Of a stretch of DNA of 64,000 nucleotides, positions 1 to 11,795 are shown one piece after another. The stretch is from Selaginella moellendorffii (lineage: Eukaryota > Streptophyta > Lycopodiopsida > Selaginellales > Selaginellaceae). The notes beneath the pieces were generated by a model. The model saw only the letters and a program-made list of their open reading frames with translations, had not been told where the DNA came from and did no database searches. The stretch lies in NCBI RefSeq assembly GCF_000143415.4, contig NW_003314377.1, positions 200,240 to 264,239 of the forward strand. The letters are read 5' to 3'. The position numbers were made by a program, and so were the translations under genes. Positions within the stretch are counted from its first letter, which is position 1; the number at the start of each line of letters is the position of its first letter.

Positions 1-522
1 AAAAGTCTTGGTGTTGTCACCAGACCAGCTATAAGCATCCGGGCATGAGGCACGGACGTTCTGTGCATACTGGGAGTTTGGATCGTCGCGGTTGGGACTG
101 GTACAAACATTCCCATTCGTGTTCTCGGGAGGACAAGTCGAAGCCTCCGCTCGGCAAGTCAGTCCCCTGCCAGATCCAGTGATGCTCATCCCAGTGCCGA
201 TGAAGAAGCCATCCACGGCGCTGATGTCGTAGAAGTCATTGTTGCTGTTGCTGTTGATAGAGAACTCGGCCAGGAGGCCAGGAGTTCCAGTGCCGATGTT
301 TCCCCCCCAGAGATCCGGAGGACTCAGTGCGCGAGATTGTCCGGGGGCGAGAGTGAATCCGGAGGTTCCGATCGAGGGGCCGGGGTTCTCGCGGACGACA
401 ATGTTCTGCGAGCCTCCGCAGCTATTGACAACGTTGAAGGAAGTGGCTGCTGCGAGTGGGATTGCTGCAAAACAATGGCCTAGAGCAACAAGAGCAACTA
501 GGATGGCAGTAGAGCTTGCCAT
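1..522 (-). CDS. Thaumatin-like protein, 3' end cut by window edge
   Basis: Read on the minus strand from an ATG at 522, the frame stays open for 174 codons to the window edge. It begins with a hydrophobic secretion signal (about residues 1-25). Thaumatin-family landmarks follow: an early NSC, the YDISAVDGF segment, a Cys-rich middle and the CPDAYSW block near the edge, so roughly the last quarter is missing. Thaumatin-like (PR-5) proteins are secreted, disulfide-rich beta proteins, many with antifungal or glucan-binding activity. A TATA-like box lies about 47 nt upstream of the ATG. Family assignment is firm; the substrate cannot be told. Confidence 0.88.
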   Translation of the reverse strand, partial: MASSTAILVALVALGHCFAAIPLAAATSFNVVNSCGGSQNIVVRENPGPSIGTSGFTLAPGQSRALSPPDLWGGNIGTGTPGLLAEFSINSNSNNDFYDISAVDGFFIGTGMSITGSGRGLTCRAEASTCPPENTNGNVCTSPNRDDPNSQYAQNVRASCPDAYSWSGDNTKTF

Positions 523-568
523 TGGAACTGTGTATGCTGTAATATATTTCTGTGAGTTTCTTTGAGGA

Positions 569-577
569 TTTATATAG
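569..577 (-). promoter_or_regulatory. TATA-like box of the thaumatin-like gene
   Basis: On the minus strand this reads CTATATAAA, about 47 nt upstream of the thaumatin-like ATG. That is a plausible position for a TATA box with a short leader. No transcript start can be seen. Confidence 0.5.
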
Positions 578-925
578 TCTAGAGATATTAGTGAAGGTGA
601 AAGAGTTTGTCGACCACACGCAAAGAAATACCACCCGTGAATAGCGAGAGTTTGGCCAAGCAAAAAAAATCTTTTCTTTACGTCACTAGACTCTGAAAGT
701 CATGTTCATGGCTTAAGTTTTGCATCATATAATTACGGACAAATGAGAATATCCGTGCTTTGAATATTGAGTCAAGAATCTGCTGCCAAACTTTGTGAAC
801 TAATGCCAGCTCAATAACTCCTAGTCTCACATTTGGGATTTTTTTCTATGGCTAACTAATAACTAACCCTTTTAAGTATTAGTTAGCACAGTTTATTAGC
901 CATATAAATTCTTCAATTATTTTTT

Positions 926-1078
926 TAGCATGGCCAAAATAGAAGGGAATAACCCATCGGTTAGAATAATAATCTATAAAATAAAAATTTATAATAACAT
1001 CAATTACATTGAAAAATAATAAAAAATTAACATTATTTTATAATCTTTCTTACATCAAAAAATGAAAATTATTATAAC
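926..1078 (+). repeat. Dispersed AT-rich repeat, copy 1 (inverted partner at 30284-30420)
   Basis: The block starts with TAGCATGGCCAAAATAGAA and ends near CATCAAAAAATGAAAAT. Its reverse complement recurs, diverged, at 30284-30420 with the same order of motifs. It is probably a piece of an old mobile element; no coding capacity is seen. Confidence 0.5.
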
Positions 1079-1297
1079 ACAAAAAAAGAGTATTATAGTT
1101 GTCAAAGTGGTTAATGTTTTAAACAAAAATTTGATTGTGTTTTGAATTTTCACAAATTTTGCAAAACAATGAATGTACATATTCCTGCAGAGAGAAAAAA
1201 GAAAGAAAAACAATCAATCTTACCGCAAGTTCTTGCGTTTGCATTGCCAGTTTTTATGTATATAGAGGCTCGGTCGATCGATCCTGTATGAACAAAC

Positions 1298-3944
1298 TCA
1301 CATTGACAGCATCTCCATCATCTGGACAACGGCAGCCATGGACGGCCTCCTGCTCGGATCCTGCGCAGTGCACAGCAGCCCGATCCTGAAAACCTGCATG
1401 ATCTCGGCCTCTGGAAACGAGCTCATCTCATGGTCCAGGCACTGCAAGCCCCGCCCCTGCTCGAACGCCGCCTTGGCATACTCGCACAGCACCACCGCGT
1501 CCGTCTCCAAGTTTTGCACGGGCCTCCTCCCGGTGACCAGCTCCAGCAGCACCACCCCAAAGCTGTAGACGTCGCATTTGTCCGTCAGCCTCAGGTTCTG
1601 GACTGCCATCTCCGGCGCAACGTATCCCACCGCCAGCTCCAGCTTCCGGTCGGTCATGTACGTGTCCAGCTTCGGCAAAAGCCTCCGCAGGCCATAGTCC
1701 GAGATGTGAGGCTCAAACTCGTCGTCCAGAAGGATGTTGGTCGACTTCAAGTTGAAGAGGAGGACCTGTGGCCTGCAGTCGTGGTGAAGGTAAGCCAGCC
1801 CCCTCGCGGCGCCCAAGGCGATCTTGAACCGTCTCCACCAAGGCAATGGTAGCTGGCCTTCCATGCGCTGGTGTAAGTGATGGAAGAGACTGTCGTTGGG
1901 GAGGTACTCGGTTAGCAGCAGCTTTGTTGGAGGAGACCAGTAGTATCCTTCCAGCGTCACCACGTTCCTGTGCTTTACGTTCTTGAGGATCGCTATTTCC
2001 CGCTCGAAGGCCTCCTGGCTGGTTATCTGGCCGAGACTAGAGAGCTTCTTCACAGCGAGTGCCACTCCGCCATCCACCACGGCCTTGTAAACAGTCCCCA
2101 GTGGTCCATACCCGATCACACAGTCCTTGTCTACAAGAGCTTTGGTTCCTTCCTGCCAGTTCTCGTACTTGGACGGGATGTTCGGGTTGAAGAGGACGAG
2201 CTTGCCGATCACACCTGTGCTCGAGTCTGGAGAAGGCGGAGTGCTTTCGTAGACGAGCACTTCAGCGGGAGTCTTCTTTGGCCTCGTCAAAACCTTGATG
2301 TTCAAGATGACGACGATAAAAACACCCAAGGCAACGAGGATTGCGGCGACGATGGCTGCTATGGTGTAAGGTGTCAAGACGTGTGTTTTCCCACCACCTT
2401 CGAGCGTCGGCGATAATGCTGGTCCTGGCCAAACCATAGGAGTGCACCTCAGTGACAGCGGCGGACCACACAGAAACGTATTGCCAATGTAAGAACTCCT
2501 GTCAAAACGCTGTAACACGCCCCGCCTGGGTATGAATCCAGTTAAGTTGTTGTAGGAGACGTTGAAGAGCACCAGATGCGACAAGTCACCCAGTTGGATA
2601 GGAATACTTCCGGTAATGTTGTTGAAAGAGAGATCCAGCCGCTCTAAGTGAGTTAGCCTTCCAACCTCGGCGGGAATAGAGCCCTGTAGCATGTTATGGC
2701 CAAGAAGGAGTGTCTTCAAGAATGTCAAGTTGTTGAGACTTCGCGGAATGGTACCACTAAGATCGTTGCTGGAAAGTTTGCTGGAACAAAGAACCATGGT
2801 TTAGAAAAAAACACATGAAGGAAGACGTTGAGCTACGTACAGTTCAATTAAGAACCTCGCCTGCGTTAGAGCTTGTGGAATACTGCCGTGCATGGCATTG
2901 CTGCTAAGATCCAGGCTGACCAAGAATGCGAGCTTCCCAATGGCATCGGGAATCGGAGACGAAAACCTGTTGTGTGATAAGTTGATGAGCGATAATTCCT
3001 GACACTCTCCGAAGTTGGAAGGAATAGGACCTTCGAAGCTATTGTAAGACAAGTCCAGGACCTGCGTTCGAGAAAAGAAATTAAAAAGAGTAGAAGACGA
3101 CATTGGCACCAGCAAATGGGACCTTCATTACCTCGAGTGATCGACACCCATCATCACCTTGCCTGTCCGGGAGCCCACCGCTGAAAGCATTCTTCGAGCC
3201 ATTGAGGATATCGAGAGAAGGAAGATAAAGAACCTCTGATGGAAAATCCCCCGAGAGCGAGTTCTCTTGGATAAGCAACAAAAGCAGCTCGTCCAAGAAA
3301 GCGATCTCCGCCGGCACGCTCCCAGTGAGCCGGTTGGAACTAAAATCCACAAACTTCAAGGATCCGCAAGAGCCCAGAGCCACTGGCAGGCTCCCAGCAA
3401 GCGCATTGCCTGACAGGCTCACGAACCTCAGCTTGGAGCAATTCCCGAACAGCTGCGGCGGGATCGCGCCCGTGAGGAGATTGGAGGAGAGATCGAGCAT
3501 CCGGAGCCCCGGAATCTTGCCGATGGAGGCCGGGATGGTGCCGGCGAGCTCGTTGCTGCTGAGATTTAGCTTCCAGAGGCTCGAAATATGCGAGAGCTGC
3601 GAGGGAATGCTGCCTTTGAGGAGATTGTTGGAGAGGGAGAGCGTCCGCAGGAAAGGGAGGCCGCTGAGCGCCGGCGAGATGGTACCTGCGAGGCCGGCGC
3701 CATGGATCAGCAGCTTCTTGACGCGATTGTCATCGTCGCAGAAGACCCCAGTCCAGCCGCATGGATCCTCATCCGCCGCATTCCAGCTCGTGAAAATTCC
3801 AGTGGGATCCTGCGTAATCTGCATTCGAAAGGCCATGAGAGCGATCCCTTCCTCGTTGAGAGCTCGCGCCTGGAAGGCCGCGACGAGCACGACCAGGAAC
3901 TCGATCGCAAGAATCCGACATTGCTGCCCGATCGACATTCTCAC
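1298..3944 (-). CDS. LRR receptor-like kinase, At1g12460/At1g62950 type, probably kinase-inactive
   Basis: Three exons are inferred: 3944-3132, 3061-2841 and 2780-1298, with GT..AG introns and continuous frame, giving 838 residues. Order: signal peptide (about 1-29), leucine-rich repeats, a transmembrane segment (about 485-507) and a kinase domain with a Gly-loop (about 568-573) and the AVKK lysine. The catalytic-loop HRD is replaced by LFN (Asn near residue 688) and DFG is DYG (about 706-708). This matches what I recall of the At1g12460/At1g62950 and IRK-like groups, where such changes are normal. The likely role is a plasma-membrane receptor or co-receptor acting without strong phosphotransfer. 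A decayed partial copy lies at 24069-24440. Confidence 0.9.
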
Positions 3945-4581
3945 GAGACCCGGCCCACCGATTCATCTATCGCCGGGCGCCTCGAGCCGGCAATCCTAGA
4001 AACCCTACCCAAAACCCTACGCGCGGCCCCCAGCTCTCTCCTCCCGTGTGGTGCGTCCCACGCCATGGCTACAAAGCTCCAGAACACCAAGTCCGTAATG
4101 GCCATGGCCCAAAGTACAAAACACCACATATTTTACACGGTGGGAATATAATGACGTGGCAGCATGCTGTATGATGTGGCAGAGTGGTGCATTACGTGGC
4201 ACGTGGGACATTACTTTTTTCCCGTGTGAAAACTTGCGCGCCGGGGCTATGACATGGCCAGCTAGGCAGGGAGGAGGACCGTTGGCAGTTGCTGTTGGAA
4301 TTTACGTGGCAGGTATGGGTGTCCATTTATTCGATCGCCCATCAATCAATGACTCTCGGCACATATATTACATCGTATCACCTTTGCTTGATTAAATCTC
4401 AGCCTTGACAACGAAAGATACCTCGTCCCAAAGGTTGTAGAAAGTAAACGATTGCATATATATGAACCACTTTACACTATCATAAAAATCGTACTTTGAA
4501 TGTACAAACAAACCACCGTGGTGGAACTTGTGGTCGCGATTCCATCGCGATTTTTTGCTTCTCCATCCTCTTCATCTTCTT
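3945..4581. other. Intergenic region between receptor kinase 5' end and F-box gene 3' end
   Basis: No gene seen. It holds the receptor-kinase leader, with AAACCCTA-type telo-box-like sequence near 3996-4020, the ACGTGGC cluster, and the 3' flank of the F-box gene. Confidence 0.6.
4154..4310. promoter_or_regulatory. Cluster of ACGTGGC (ABRE/G-box-like) motifs
   Basis: ACGTGGC occurs at 4154, 4194 and 4304, with ACGTGGG at 4201. The cluster is about 210-365 nt upstream of the receptor-kinase ATG. ACGTGGC is the core of plant ABA-response and G-box elements bound by bZIP factors. Control of the receptor kinase is inferred only from position. Confidence 0.45.
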
Positions 4582-6222
4582 TCACTGCTGCTGGAGGCGG
4601 CTGGCGATGGCGGACCTGTTACCACGATCCACAACGCAGGAGCAATGGACGGAGGTGAGATTGGTGCATCCACTTACGTTGAGCGAGTGCCTCTCGGGGC
4701 AAGTGTGGAGCGCCGGGAAGGCGTCGCACACCGCCTGGACGGCCTGGCCGGACAAGGCTGTGCAGCCGCTCAGGTTGAGCGAAACCAGACCATAGCCATC
4801 CTGGTCGCTGAGAATGCACTGCACGTAGCTCTTGGTGGACGTCGTGGTGCTGCTGTCGTTGCTGCTCTGGAAGCTGCTGTTGCTGGAGCTTCCGCTTGTG
4901 CTGCAGCTCCCAGTGCTGCTCCTCGTCACGGTGCTTCGAGCGGTAGCGCTACTCCCGGATGGCGAGAGTTTCTTTTTGCCGCTGCTGCCTTGGGCCCGGT
5001 ACTTTCGGCTGTTCACCAGCGAGTACATGGACAGATCGGTGATGTTCCTGCAGCAGTGCAGCCCGAGATATCTCAAGCGGTGGCACTTCTCGGCCAGTGC
5101 AATCACGCTCACGTCTGGAAAAGCAAAAGCAGAAAAAGATAAGAACCGAAACAGAGAAACGACACGCGGGGTTAAGCCGTGTCAGGCAGTCACCTGAGAT
5201 AAGATGGCAACCACAGAGGTCGACTCCTCGCAAGTCGGGACACCAAATAGCCATTGCCGATATTCCTTCGTCAGTGATTCTGTCGCACCAGCCGGCATTT
5301 AAGATCTGGAGCCCGACGCAGTTCTGCGCGAGAGCCTGCAGGAAGAACCGGAAGAAGTTAAGAAAAGGAAGCAAAAACAAGCTTTTGGTCGACTTACCTT
5401 CAAAGCGTTGTCCGACCCCGCATTGTCGCATCCGCACAGGTTCAGGTGCTTGAGCTGTCGGCAGCTCTCGGCTAACTGGACGAGCCCAGCCTCAGTAATC
5501 CCAATGCAGCCACTCAGGTCGAGCTTCTGGAGCAGCTTGCAACCGTTTGCCAAAGCCACCAGGGACAAGTCCGTCAGCCTGGTGCCGCTGGACCTCCCGT
5601 TTGACAAGTCCAAGCTCGACAGATCGTGGCAGTGCCGCGCGATCGCTTGCACGGCCTGGTCGTTAAGTAGTGTGCATCTTCGCAAGTTGCAGCTCTGCAA
5701 GCGGTAGAACTTGTAGGCCACGGATTGTACAAGCATGCTCACACTCTTCCCACACCTGTGGATAAAGAACACGAAAATAAAAAACAAAGTGAGAACCCCA
5801 AGGATTTGCATACGTTAACACTACGCAAGAGTTGAAGAAAAAAATGCAAAAAAGAGAAAGCGAGCTTACCAAGAGAATGAAAGCTCCAGGATGCCAAGAG
5901 ACAAGGCATCTCGCCAGCCAGTGCACACGCCAGAGGCCACCAAAACCGTGCGGTGGTCGACCAGCGCTAGTATCCGCACCAGGAGCTCCATGGGGATGTC
6001 TTGCCACTTGGAGTCGCCGACGAGCTCGTGAGCCTCGAAGACGGCGCTGTGCTTTAGGACCAGCTTCTTCCACTTGTCCCTCATAAACTGCGGTGGCGAT
6101 TCCATCTCCTCGTCCTCGGTGTCGCGGAAGAACTGCGACAGGCCTCCAGAGGCGGGGTAGAGTCGGGACTTTTGCTTCTCGTTCATCTCGGCGGTGGTGG
6201 TGTGCTGAGCGTCCATATCCAT
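4582..6222 (-). CDS. F-box/LRR protein, SKP2A/SKP2B-like
   Basis: Four coding exons (6222-5870, 5755-5398, 5335-5194, 5114-4582) splice in frame to 461 residues. An N-terminal extension leads to an F-box at about 73-112 (WQDIPMELL ... SGVCTGWRD). Cysteine-containing LRRs follow (LNLCGC, LDLSGC, LGLHCCRNITD), and the end (AVCDAFPALHTC ... LNVSGC) is characteristic of Arabidopsis SKP2A/SKP2B. Those proteins are substrate receptors of SCF ubiquitin ligases acting on cell-cycle regulators. Recalled SKP2A is about 360 residues; the extra length is the N-terminal extension and a Ser/Thr-rich insertion in exon 4. A 5'UTR intron is likely at 6228-6603. Confidence 0.9.
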
Positions 6223-6227
6223 ATCAC

Positions 6228-6603
6228 CTGCAAAGAGGAAACAAGAGAAATTAATCGCGAGGATCCATCACAAGAAGAAGAGGCCCTTTACAAATAGAAA
6301 GAAAAAAGAAAAAAAAACGAACAAAGAGACCACGAGCTAAGTTTCGTCAAGAGCGAGAAGACAGTCACGCAAACAGCTGCGTAGCTGCCGCTGACAACAT
6401 ATTTTGTGTTGGCATTTTGAAAAATAAAATCCAGTCATACGTAACTTACAAAGATGCCAGAAAATAAAATTAAAGAGTAAAAAGAAAAAAAAGGAAAAAG
6501 ACCAAGGCAACAGGAAAAAGCGGAAGCGAGGAAATCATCACAGAGAAAGCAAACAATCAAAAGCCCTCAATCGATGAAAACCTAATGGATGAAACACACA
6601 TAC
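6228..6603 (-). other. Probable 5'UTR intron of the SKP2-like gene
   Basis: On the minus strand a consensus donor (GAG then GTATGTG) is at 6603 and an acceptor (TTTGCAG) ends at 6228, six nucleotides before the ATG. The enclosed sequence is A-rich with no useful frame. This is an inference from splice motifs. Confidence 0.45.
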
Positions 6604-7179
6604 CTCGCGAATTCGATGACGCAAAACCCGCGCGTCTCATTCCATACCCTTGACCGATCGATCAATCGATCGCGCAAAGAATGCCGTCGAAACAGTGATA
6701 CCTGGGCGAGCGCTTCCGAATCGATCCAAGACCCTTCTTTCCCTTTTCCTTTTTTTCCTTTCCTGCGCGAAGCAGTGGCCGAGAGGATCTAAAAACAAAA
6801 ACAAACAAAATGGTCTCCCAGCAAAAAATTGCCAGCCGCAGATCCAAAGCATCAGAATCTAGTCACGCCAGCACGTGGCCCTCGCACAGCCGTTGGATCC
6901 AGCATCGTTGTCGTCTGACGCATTACTTTGTTTCACGCTATCGCGTCGATCGAGGCGAGCATTGTTTCCCTTCGGCCCTGGAAAAGCTCTTGGTCCAGCT
7001 CCACAAGGAAAAGAAAAATGGAAAAACGAAAGAATTCTTGCTCCTTACCACGAAGAACTGACGAGATTTACACAAGAGCTTGGGTATCGATCTCTATCCA
7101 AGCTCTGTATCAGCTTCTGCAAACCAAAAGCCTGGCCACTGTTACTACAAACGAGAGCTTCCTTGTCAAATCCACTTAC
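6604..7179. other. Intergenic region, SKP2-like 5' flank and ILP1 3' flank
   Basis: No gene seen. The stretch holds the presumed leader exon and promoter of the SKP2-like gene and the 3'UTR of the ILP1 homologue. Confidence 0.5.
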
Positions 7180-10064
7180 TTACACAGCGGGCTCCTTGAG
7201 CTGGAAAACTCTCGCAAGTTCTCGGGCCTTCTCGTGCTGGTTTAGAGAGAGTAGCATCTTCCGGACGGCCTGAGCGAGGGCCGCCACATCGCGCTTCTTC
7301 AGCTTCTCCAGCGTCCGTCCCAGGCTAATTACGTGCTGGATAAACGCACCAAGCTCAGGACTGCGTCAAGAAAAAGAAGATAGATAGGCATAAAGTTAGC
7401 TACACGGAAAAAGTGGAAGAAGAAAAGGTAATAGTATACATACCACATGTCTTTAACGCCACTGCTGATCCACGTACCGTGTAGAGCCACAAGCACCGTC
7501 TCGGTTCTCGCGACAGCGTCTTCAGGCGCAAGCACGCGGAGGTGTGGAAGAATTCTTCCGTTCAAGAGCTCCTCTAGTCCCAGCTGGTTCAGCTTAGACA
7601 GGGACAAAACATTCTTCCAAAGTCCGATGTTCCGTAGCAGTTTGATAGAAAGCCTGAACCGATACTCCGCAATCTCGGCAGCCTGTTCCACGGCCGTTGT
7701 AAGTTGAGCACTCCAAGTAGGAACCTGAATGTTTTTCGAGGTCACGGTTAGATCGTCCACAGTACGAAAACCAATTATTACCTCCACTTCGGAGACAGCT
7801 GCTGCAATCCTGCTTCGGACTAGTGCGACCAAATCAATGAAAGCGTCGCTGGTTGCTGGCACGTACACCGAAATCTCCTGGACGGCAGCAACGGCGTTTC
7901 TTGTTTGAGTCGTACTCAATCGGTCCCAGCAGTGTCCAATGTAATGATGCAATAATGGGAGCGCCACCCTCTCTACCAAACTTGGCACCAAGTCGGAGTC
8001 ATCGTACTCGCAAAGGAGAGAATGCCTGGAACCAAAGAAAATCGTTTCAGCGACCAGAACACCACACAAAAATTACCTTACCATTTCATACTCTCAAATC
8101 CTGCACTGTCACGAAGAGGATCCCATTTGAGAAGCTCCAGTCGAACAAACGGTGCAAATATGGCAGGAGCACTGAGCGAGACATAAGCATCCGTGTAGGC
8201 CGCTGGATACTCTCGATGCCACTCTGTCAGCCTGTTCTTTACCATCTCGAGTTGGGAGTATTCTTCAGACGCGTCGCTGAAAATTCTCTCCGCAGTCTCC
8301 AAAGTTTCATCCCGACCAGAACCGAAAGCCATTTCGTTGTCGCTCTCGTCACTGGAACACTCCTCTGAGGAGGTCTTGGCAAGAACCCGAGATATCCGGC
8401 GCTTCCTTGCACTGGCTCTCGACTTCATTTCCATGCGCTTTTGGAGGCTCGTGTCCCTTCCAAACTCGTCCAGTTCCGGAGCAATGTCATTTAAAGCTGC
8501 AGCCGCAGCGGCCTGCGTAGCAGAGGAGGCATGAGCCGACGCTGTCTGTATGCTGCCACCTCGGGTCAAGACAGCCATAGCCGCTTCAATAGCCGAGTCA
8601 AGTTGCACTTTCTCATCAGCACCATCCAGTATCCGTCGTTGAAATACTGCATCCGCACGTTCCTCATGAAGCTTTTGCATGTGCTCCTCAAGTTCTTCAA
8701 TCAACGGACTCTTGGCCTGAGAAGCAGCGTAAATACATGCACGACAAAAGAAAAACAGTACATACCTGTAAAAACGCGCATAGTGTTGACACAAAGTCTC
8801 TCAGTTGTTGCATGTAGATGTACTTCTTCCCAGCCGACGAGAACTTTTCTTCTAGCATCGTGATACTAGCAGCAGAAGAAGTTAAGTTCTGTTCCACCGA
8901 GTAAAGATCGGACTGCGTCTTTGCGTGAGATTCCTGTAGCCGCTTTAAGCCTTGCTGCAAGGCGAGCATGGCTGACTCTGCCTGCTGATCCAATGTAAAC
9001 GTCGGATGCGCTACAAGCGGCCTGCTTGGAACCTGACCATAAGCACCACCGGGCAAGAGTGGAACACCTCTGCTGGAAGGATCCTCAACTCTCTTCCCAA
9101 CCCCTTTCTTCAGCTGCTCTTCCTCCCACATCTTCTCCTCGTCTTCTTCTTCGACGTTCTCGACGAAATCAAACACGCCAGCTTTCTTTCCATTGTCCTT
9201 GTGGCCAATAAAAGTGAGCCTCCCTCGAACTTCCTCGGCCTCGTCGTCGCTAGAAACAGGCTCGTCTTTCTTCGACACCACCTCCGGAGCGTCACGAATC
9301 CTCGACCGAAAGTCGGCATCGCTGGACGATCCAACAGGGATATAATCCGGAGCACTGTGAGCAATCCTCTTCCGTTCCCGCTGTGCCTTGGCCGCGGCGA
9401 TGGCAGCAGCGTCAGGAATCAGCCCGTTAACACCACCGAAAGCAGCTTCCATCACGGCATCCACACCATCCTCTGGCGGAACCACCGGCAACTCGTTGCT
9501 GCTACTCACAAGTACGCTACTCTCACCATCTTCGTGAAGGACAGGCTTCAAAACTCCCTTGAGGATCACGAGAGGCTCGGCCGGAGGAGGCTTCGATTCC
9601 ACAGGCAAAACCGGCTTGGCACCACCCAGCCGGATCGTGTTCTTCTGGAGCTCCTGGAGCCTCTCGGGAGTGTACTCCCCAGCTTGAGGCAAAACATTGG
9701 ACACGGCTTGAGCTTTATCCTTGCCCGCCCCCATTGCGTGCCCCGAGCCATGGCTAGGCCCATACCCTGATCTCTTGCGGCCCCGAGATGAATTTCCATC
9801 CTCCCCATCGAAGCTCAGCAATGTAGAGGAGGAAGCGGGCTTCCTGGGAGGCTTACCTCTCACAGCATTCCTCTTCCCTGCCGTGGCCGCGATGCCGGGC
9901 GATGGATCATCGGCCTCCTCCGCCGCCTCCTCCGCAAAGCTCAGCAGCTGCTTCCTCCCAGGCTTGGACGCCGGAATCTTCTCCTTGAGGAGCTTCTGGT
10001 CGACCGGATCATCGTCGCCTGCTTCGCCATCGCCACGCTTCCGGAAATTCTTATTCTTGCTCAT
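7180..10064 (-). CDS. ILP1: ILP1 homologue (GCFC/PAXBP1 family)
   Basis: Four exons are inferred (10064-8766, 8716-8082, 8025-7444, 7360-7180), all with consensus borders and continuous frame, giving 898 residues against about 900 for Arabidopsis ILP1. The N-terminal third is charged and low-complexity (GKPPRKPASSS, acidic patches), then coiled-coil-like sequence and the conserved GCFC domain (KWDPLRDSAGFESMKW, HLRVLAPEDA). The C-terminus (SLGRTLEKL ... ELARVFQLKEP) matches the family end. ILP1 proteins are nuclear and, with the NTR1 homologue, act in spliceosome disassembly and splicing control; ILP1 was first described for effects on ploidy. The start codon is followed upstream by telo-box sequence. 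Confidence 0.9.
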
Positions 10065-10067
10065 CCT

Positions 10068-10085
10068 CCCTAAACCCTAACCCTA
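10068..10085 (-). promoter_or_regulatory. Telo-box at the ILP1 start
   Basis: The plus strand reads CCCTAAACCCTAACCCTA, immediately upstream of the ILP1 ATG. Telo-boxes (AAACCCTAA) are common near starts of plant genes with nuclear or ribosome-related functions. Similar shorter motifs occur near the starts of the MDH, UMP synthase and nucleoporin genes here. Confidence 0.5.
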
Positions 10086-10226
10086 TTTGAGTATATCAAA
10101 GCATATTCCTAATATCAAAGCTGAGAATCAGTCAAGCATATTCTAATATCAAAGGTTTAGCATATCGAATTTATTCTTTATCAAATGTCTGCCAAAAATC
10201 TGTCAAAACTTTGCCTCGAATGGTTC

Positions 10227-11795
10227 CTACACGGATGCCGCGGCTGGTTGCTTGTTAACGAAATTAATTCCCTTCTCGATGCTGCCCTTGAGCTCTGGAA
10301 TCAAAGCCTGGAGAGCTTTCTCCTCGTACTCTGTCAGGCCCCGGATGTCCGTGTGGACGAATGCCTCCACTCCATCCTTGCCCAGCTTCACTCGCGACGC
10401 GAAGAAGGGGAGCTCTTGCATCACCTGGAAAGATCCAAGGAACAAGAGGTTTTAACACCAGAGTCCCAAAAGTTTCAAATGCTTACATCCGACTTGACGT
10501 AAGTGCACTCGTAGACATCAGCGTCGCCGTCAATTGCACGAAGGCAAGACTCCGCAAAGCGAGCAGCAGCGTAGGCCTAGAACAAAAGAGAGTAAAGCGC
10601 TGAAAGACTTAAAAAGAAAAACAAGTACCATCGACAAAGTCGCAGAGCCTGCTCCAGCCTTTGCCTGTTCGAAACGAAAAACGCGAAAAAATACTCGTCA
10701 AATCTCCAAGTGCGGGAAGAAATTCTCAGTTACCTCGACTACTTCTGTGCCAGCGTTTTGAATCCTCACTGTCAGCTTCTCGATCTCCTCTTGCGTGAAC
10801 TCGGTTTTGGGGCGTGTCTTGGACAGCAGCGGAAGAATGGTGATCCCGGCATGTCCACCCACGACCGGAACATCCACATCAATGAGCCTCAGAGTCTTCT
10901 GCTGAGCTACAAAAGTGTTTGCCCGCACAACGTCGAGAGTCGTCACACCAAAGAGCTTCTTTGGATCGAACACTCCCTTCTTTTTAAGAACCTCAGCAGC
11001 TATGGGCACGGTCGAGTTCACGGGATTGCTGATAATGTTGATCCAAGCCTGCCACAAGGTATTCAGTACATTCCATCCTTTTCTAGAGAAAAAAGACGAA
11101 CCTTGGGTGCGTAATCTGCTGCTGCCTCGACAAGTGTCTTCACAATACCAGCGTTGATGTTGAAAAGATCGTCTCTCGTCATTCCTGGCTTTCGAGGAAC
11201 TCCAGCAGGAATGATGATAAGATCTACACCCTTGAGTGACTCCGCGAGCTCCTCAGCTCCAGTGTAAGGCGTCACCTAGGAAAAAAGTTAGTTTTTTTTC
11301 GAAGAGAACGCGCAGAAACCTCGTACCAGTGATGGTGTGTTACAGTGACTCAAATCTGCAGCCACGCCCTTGACGTTGGCAATATCGTAGAGGTTTAGAT
11401 GCGAGAGCAGCGGCGACATCTTAAGCAGCAGAGAGAGCGGCTGCCCGATTCCTCCACCAGCTCCCAGCACGGCCGCCTTGTACGTCGCGGCAGCTCTGGG
11501 GCGAACATCGGCGTTCCTGGCAGCGACAGTCACAAGGGGCTTGTGATTCCTCAGCGAAATATCGTGCATGTCGCCGCGGAAGAATGCGGCCTGCCGGCAT
11601 TCTCCACTGGATTTCATGCCGATGAAGCTCTGGAATGCGGGCCTGGCAGGAGACACACAGACAACACACAGATCCATCGATTTCGCGAGACGAAGAGCCG
11701 AATTACCTGCTGGAAAGGGAAGGAGATCCGCCGGAGTGCTTGGCGCTCACTGGCGCCTGGACGAAGCTCGCTGTCGCTGCTGCCGCCGCGGCCAT
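10227..11795 (-). CDS. Plastidic NAD-dependent malate dehydrogenase
   Basis: Seven exons (11795-11707, 11642-11327, 11275-11102, 11048-10734, 10664-10629, 10576-10487, 10424-10227) give 405 residues, close to the plastid enzyme of Arabidopsis. The Ala/Ser-rich N-terminus (about 1-80) looks like a plastid transit peptide. The NAD fold begins GAGGGIGQ (about 90-97); the substrate loop [10 protein letters not shown] and the catalytic GGHAGIT are present. The tail ending in NKQPAAA resembles plastid rather than glyoxysomal or mitochondrial forms. It interconverts malate and oxaloacetate with NAD(H), balancing redox between stroma and cytosol. Exon 5 is only 36 nt ([12 protein letters not shown]) but needed for the family sequence. 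Confidence 0.93.

Larger units (their letters stand above)
523..1297. other. AT-rich intergenic stretch with an imperfect hairpin and a dispersed repeat
   Basis: No gene seen. Around 847-905 a short imperfect inverted repeat starts with TATGGCTAA and ends with TTAGCCATA. At 926-1078 lies one copy of a repeat whose inverted partner is at 30284-30420. Confidence 0.5.

Noticed and set aside
9006-9770. 254-codon plus-strand frame over ILP1 exon 1
   Set aside because: Antisense to a confident exon; no recognisable protein family.
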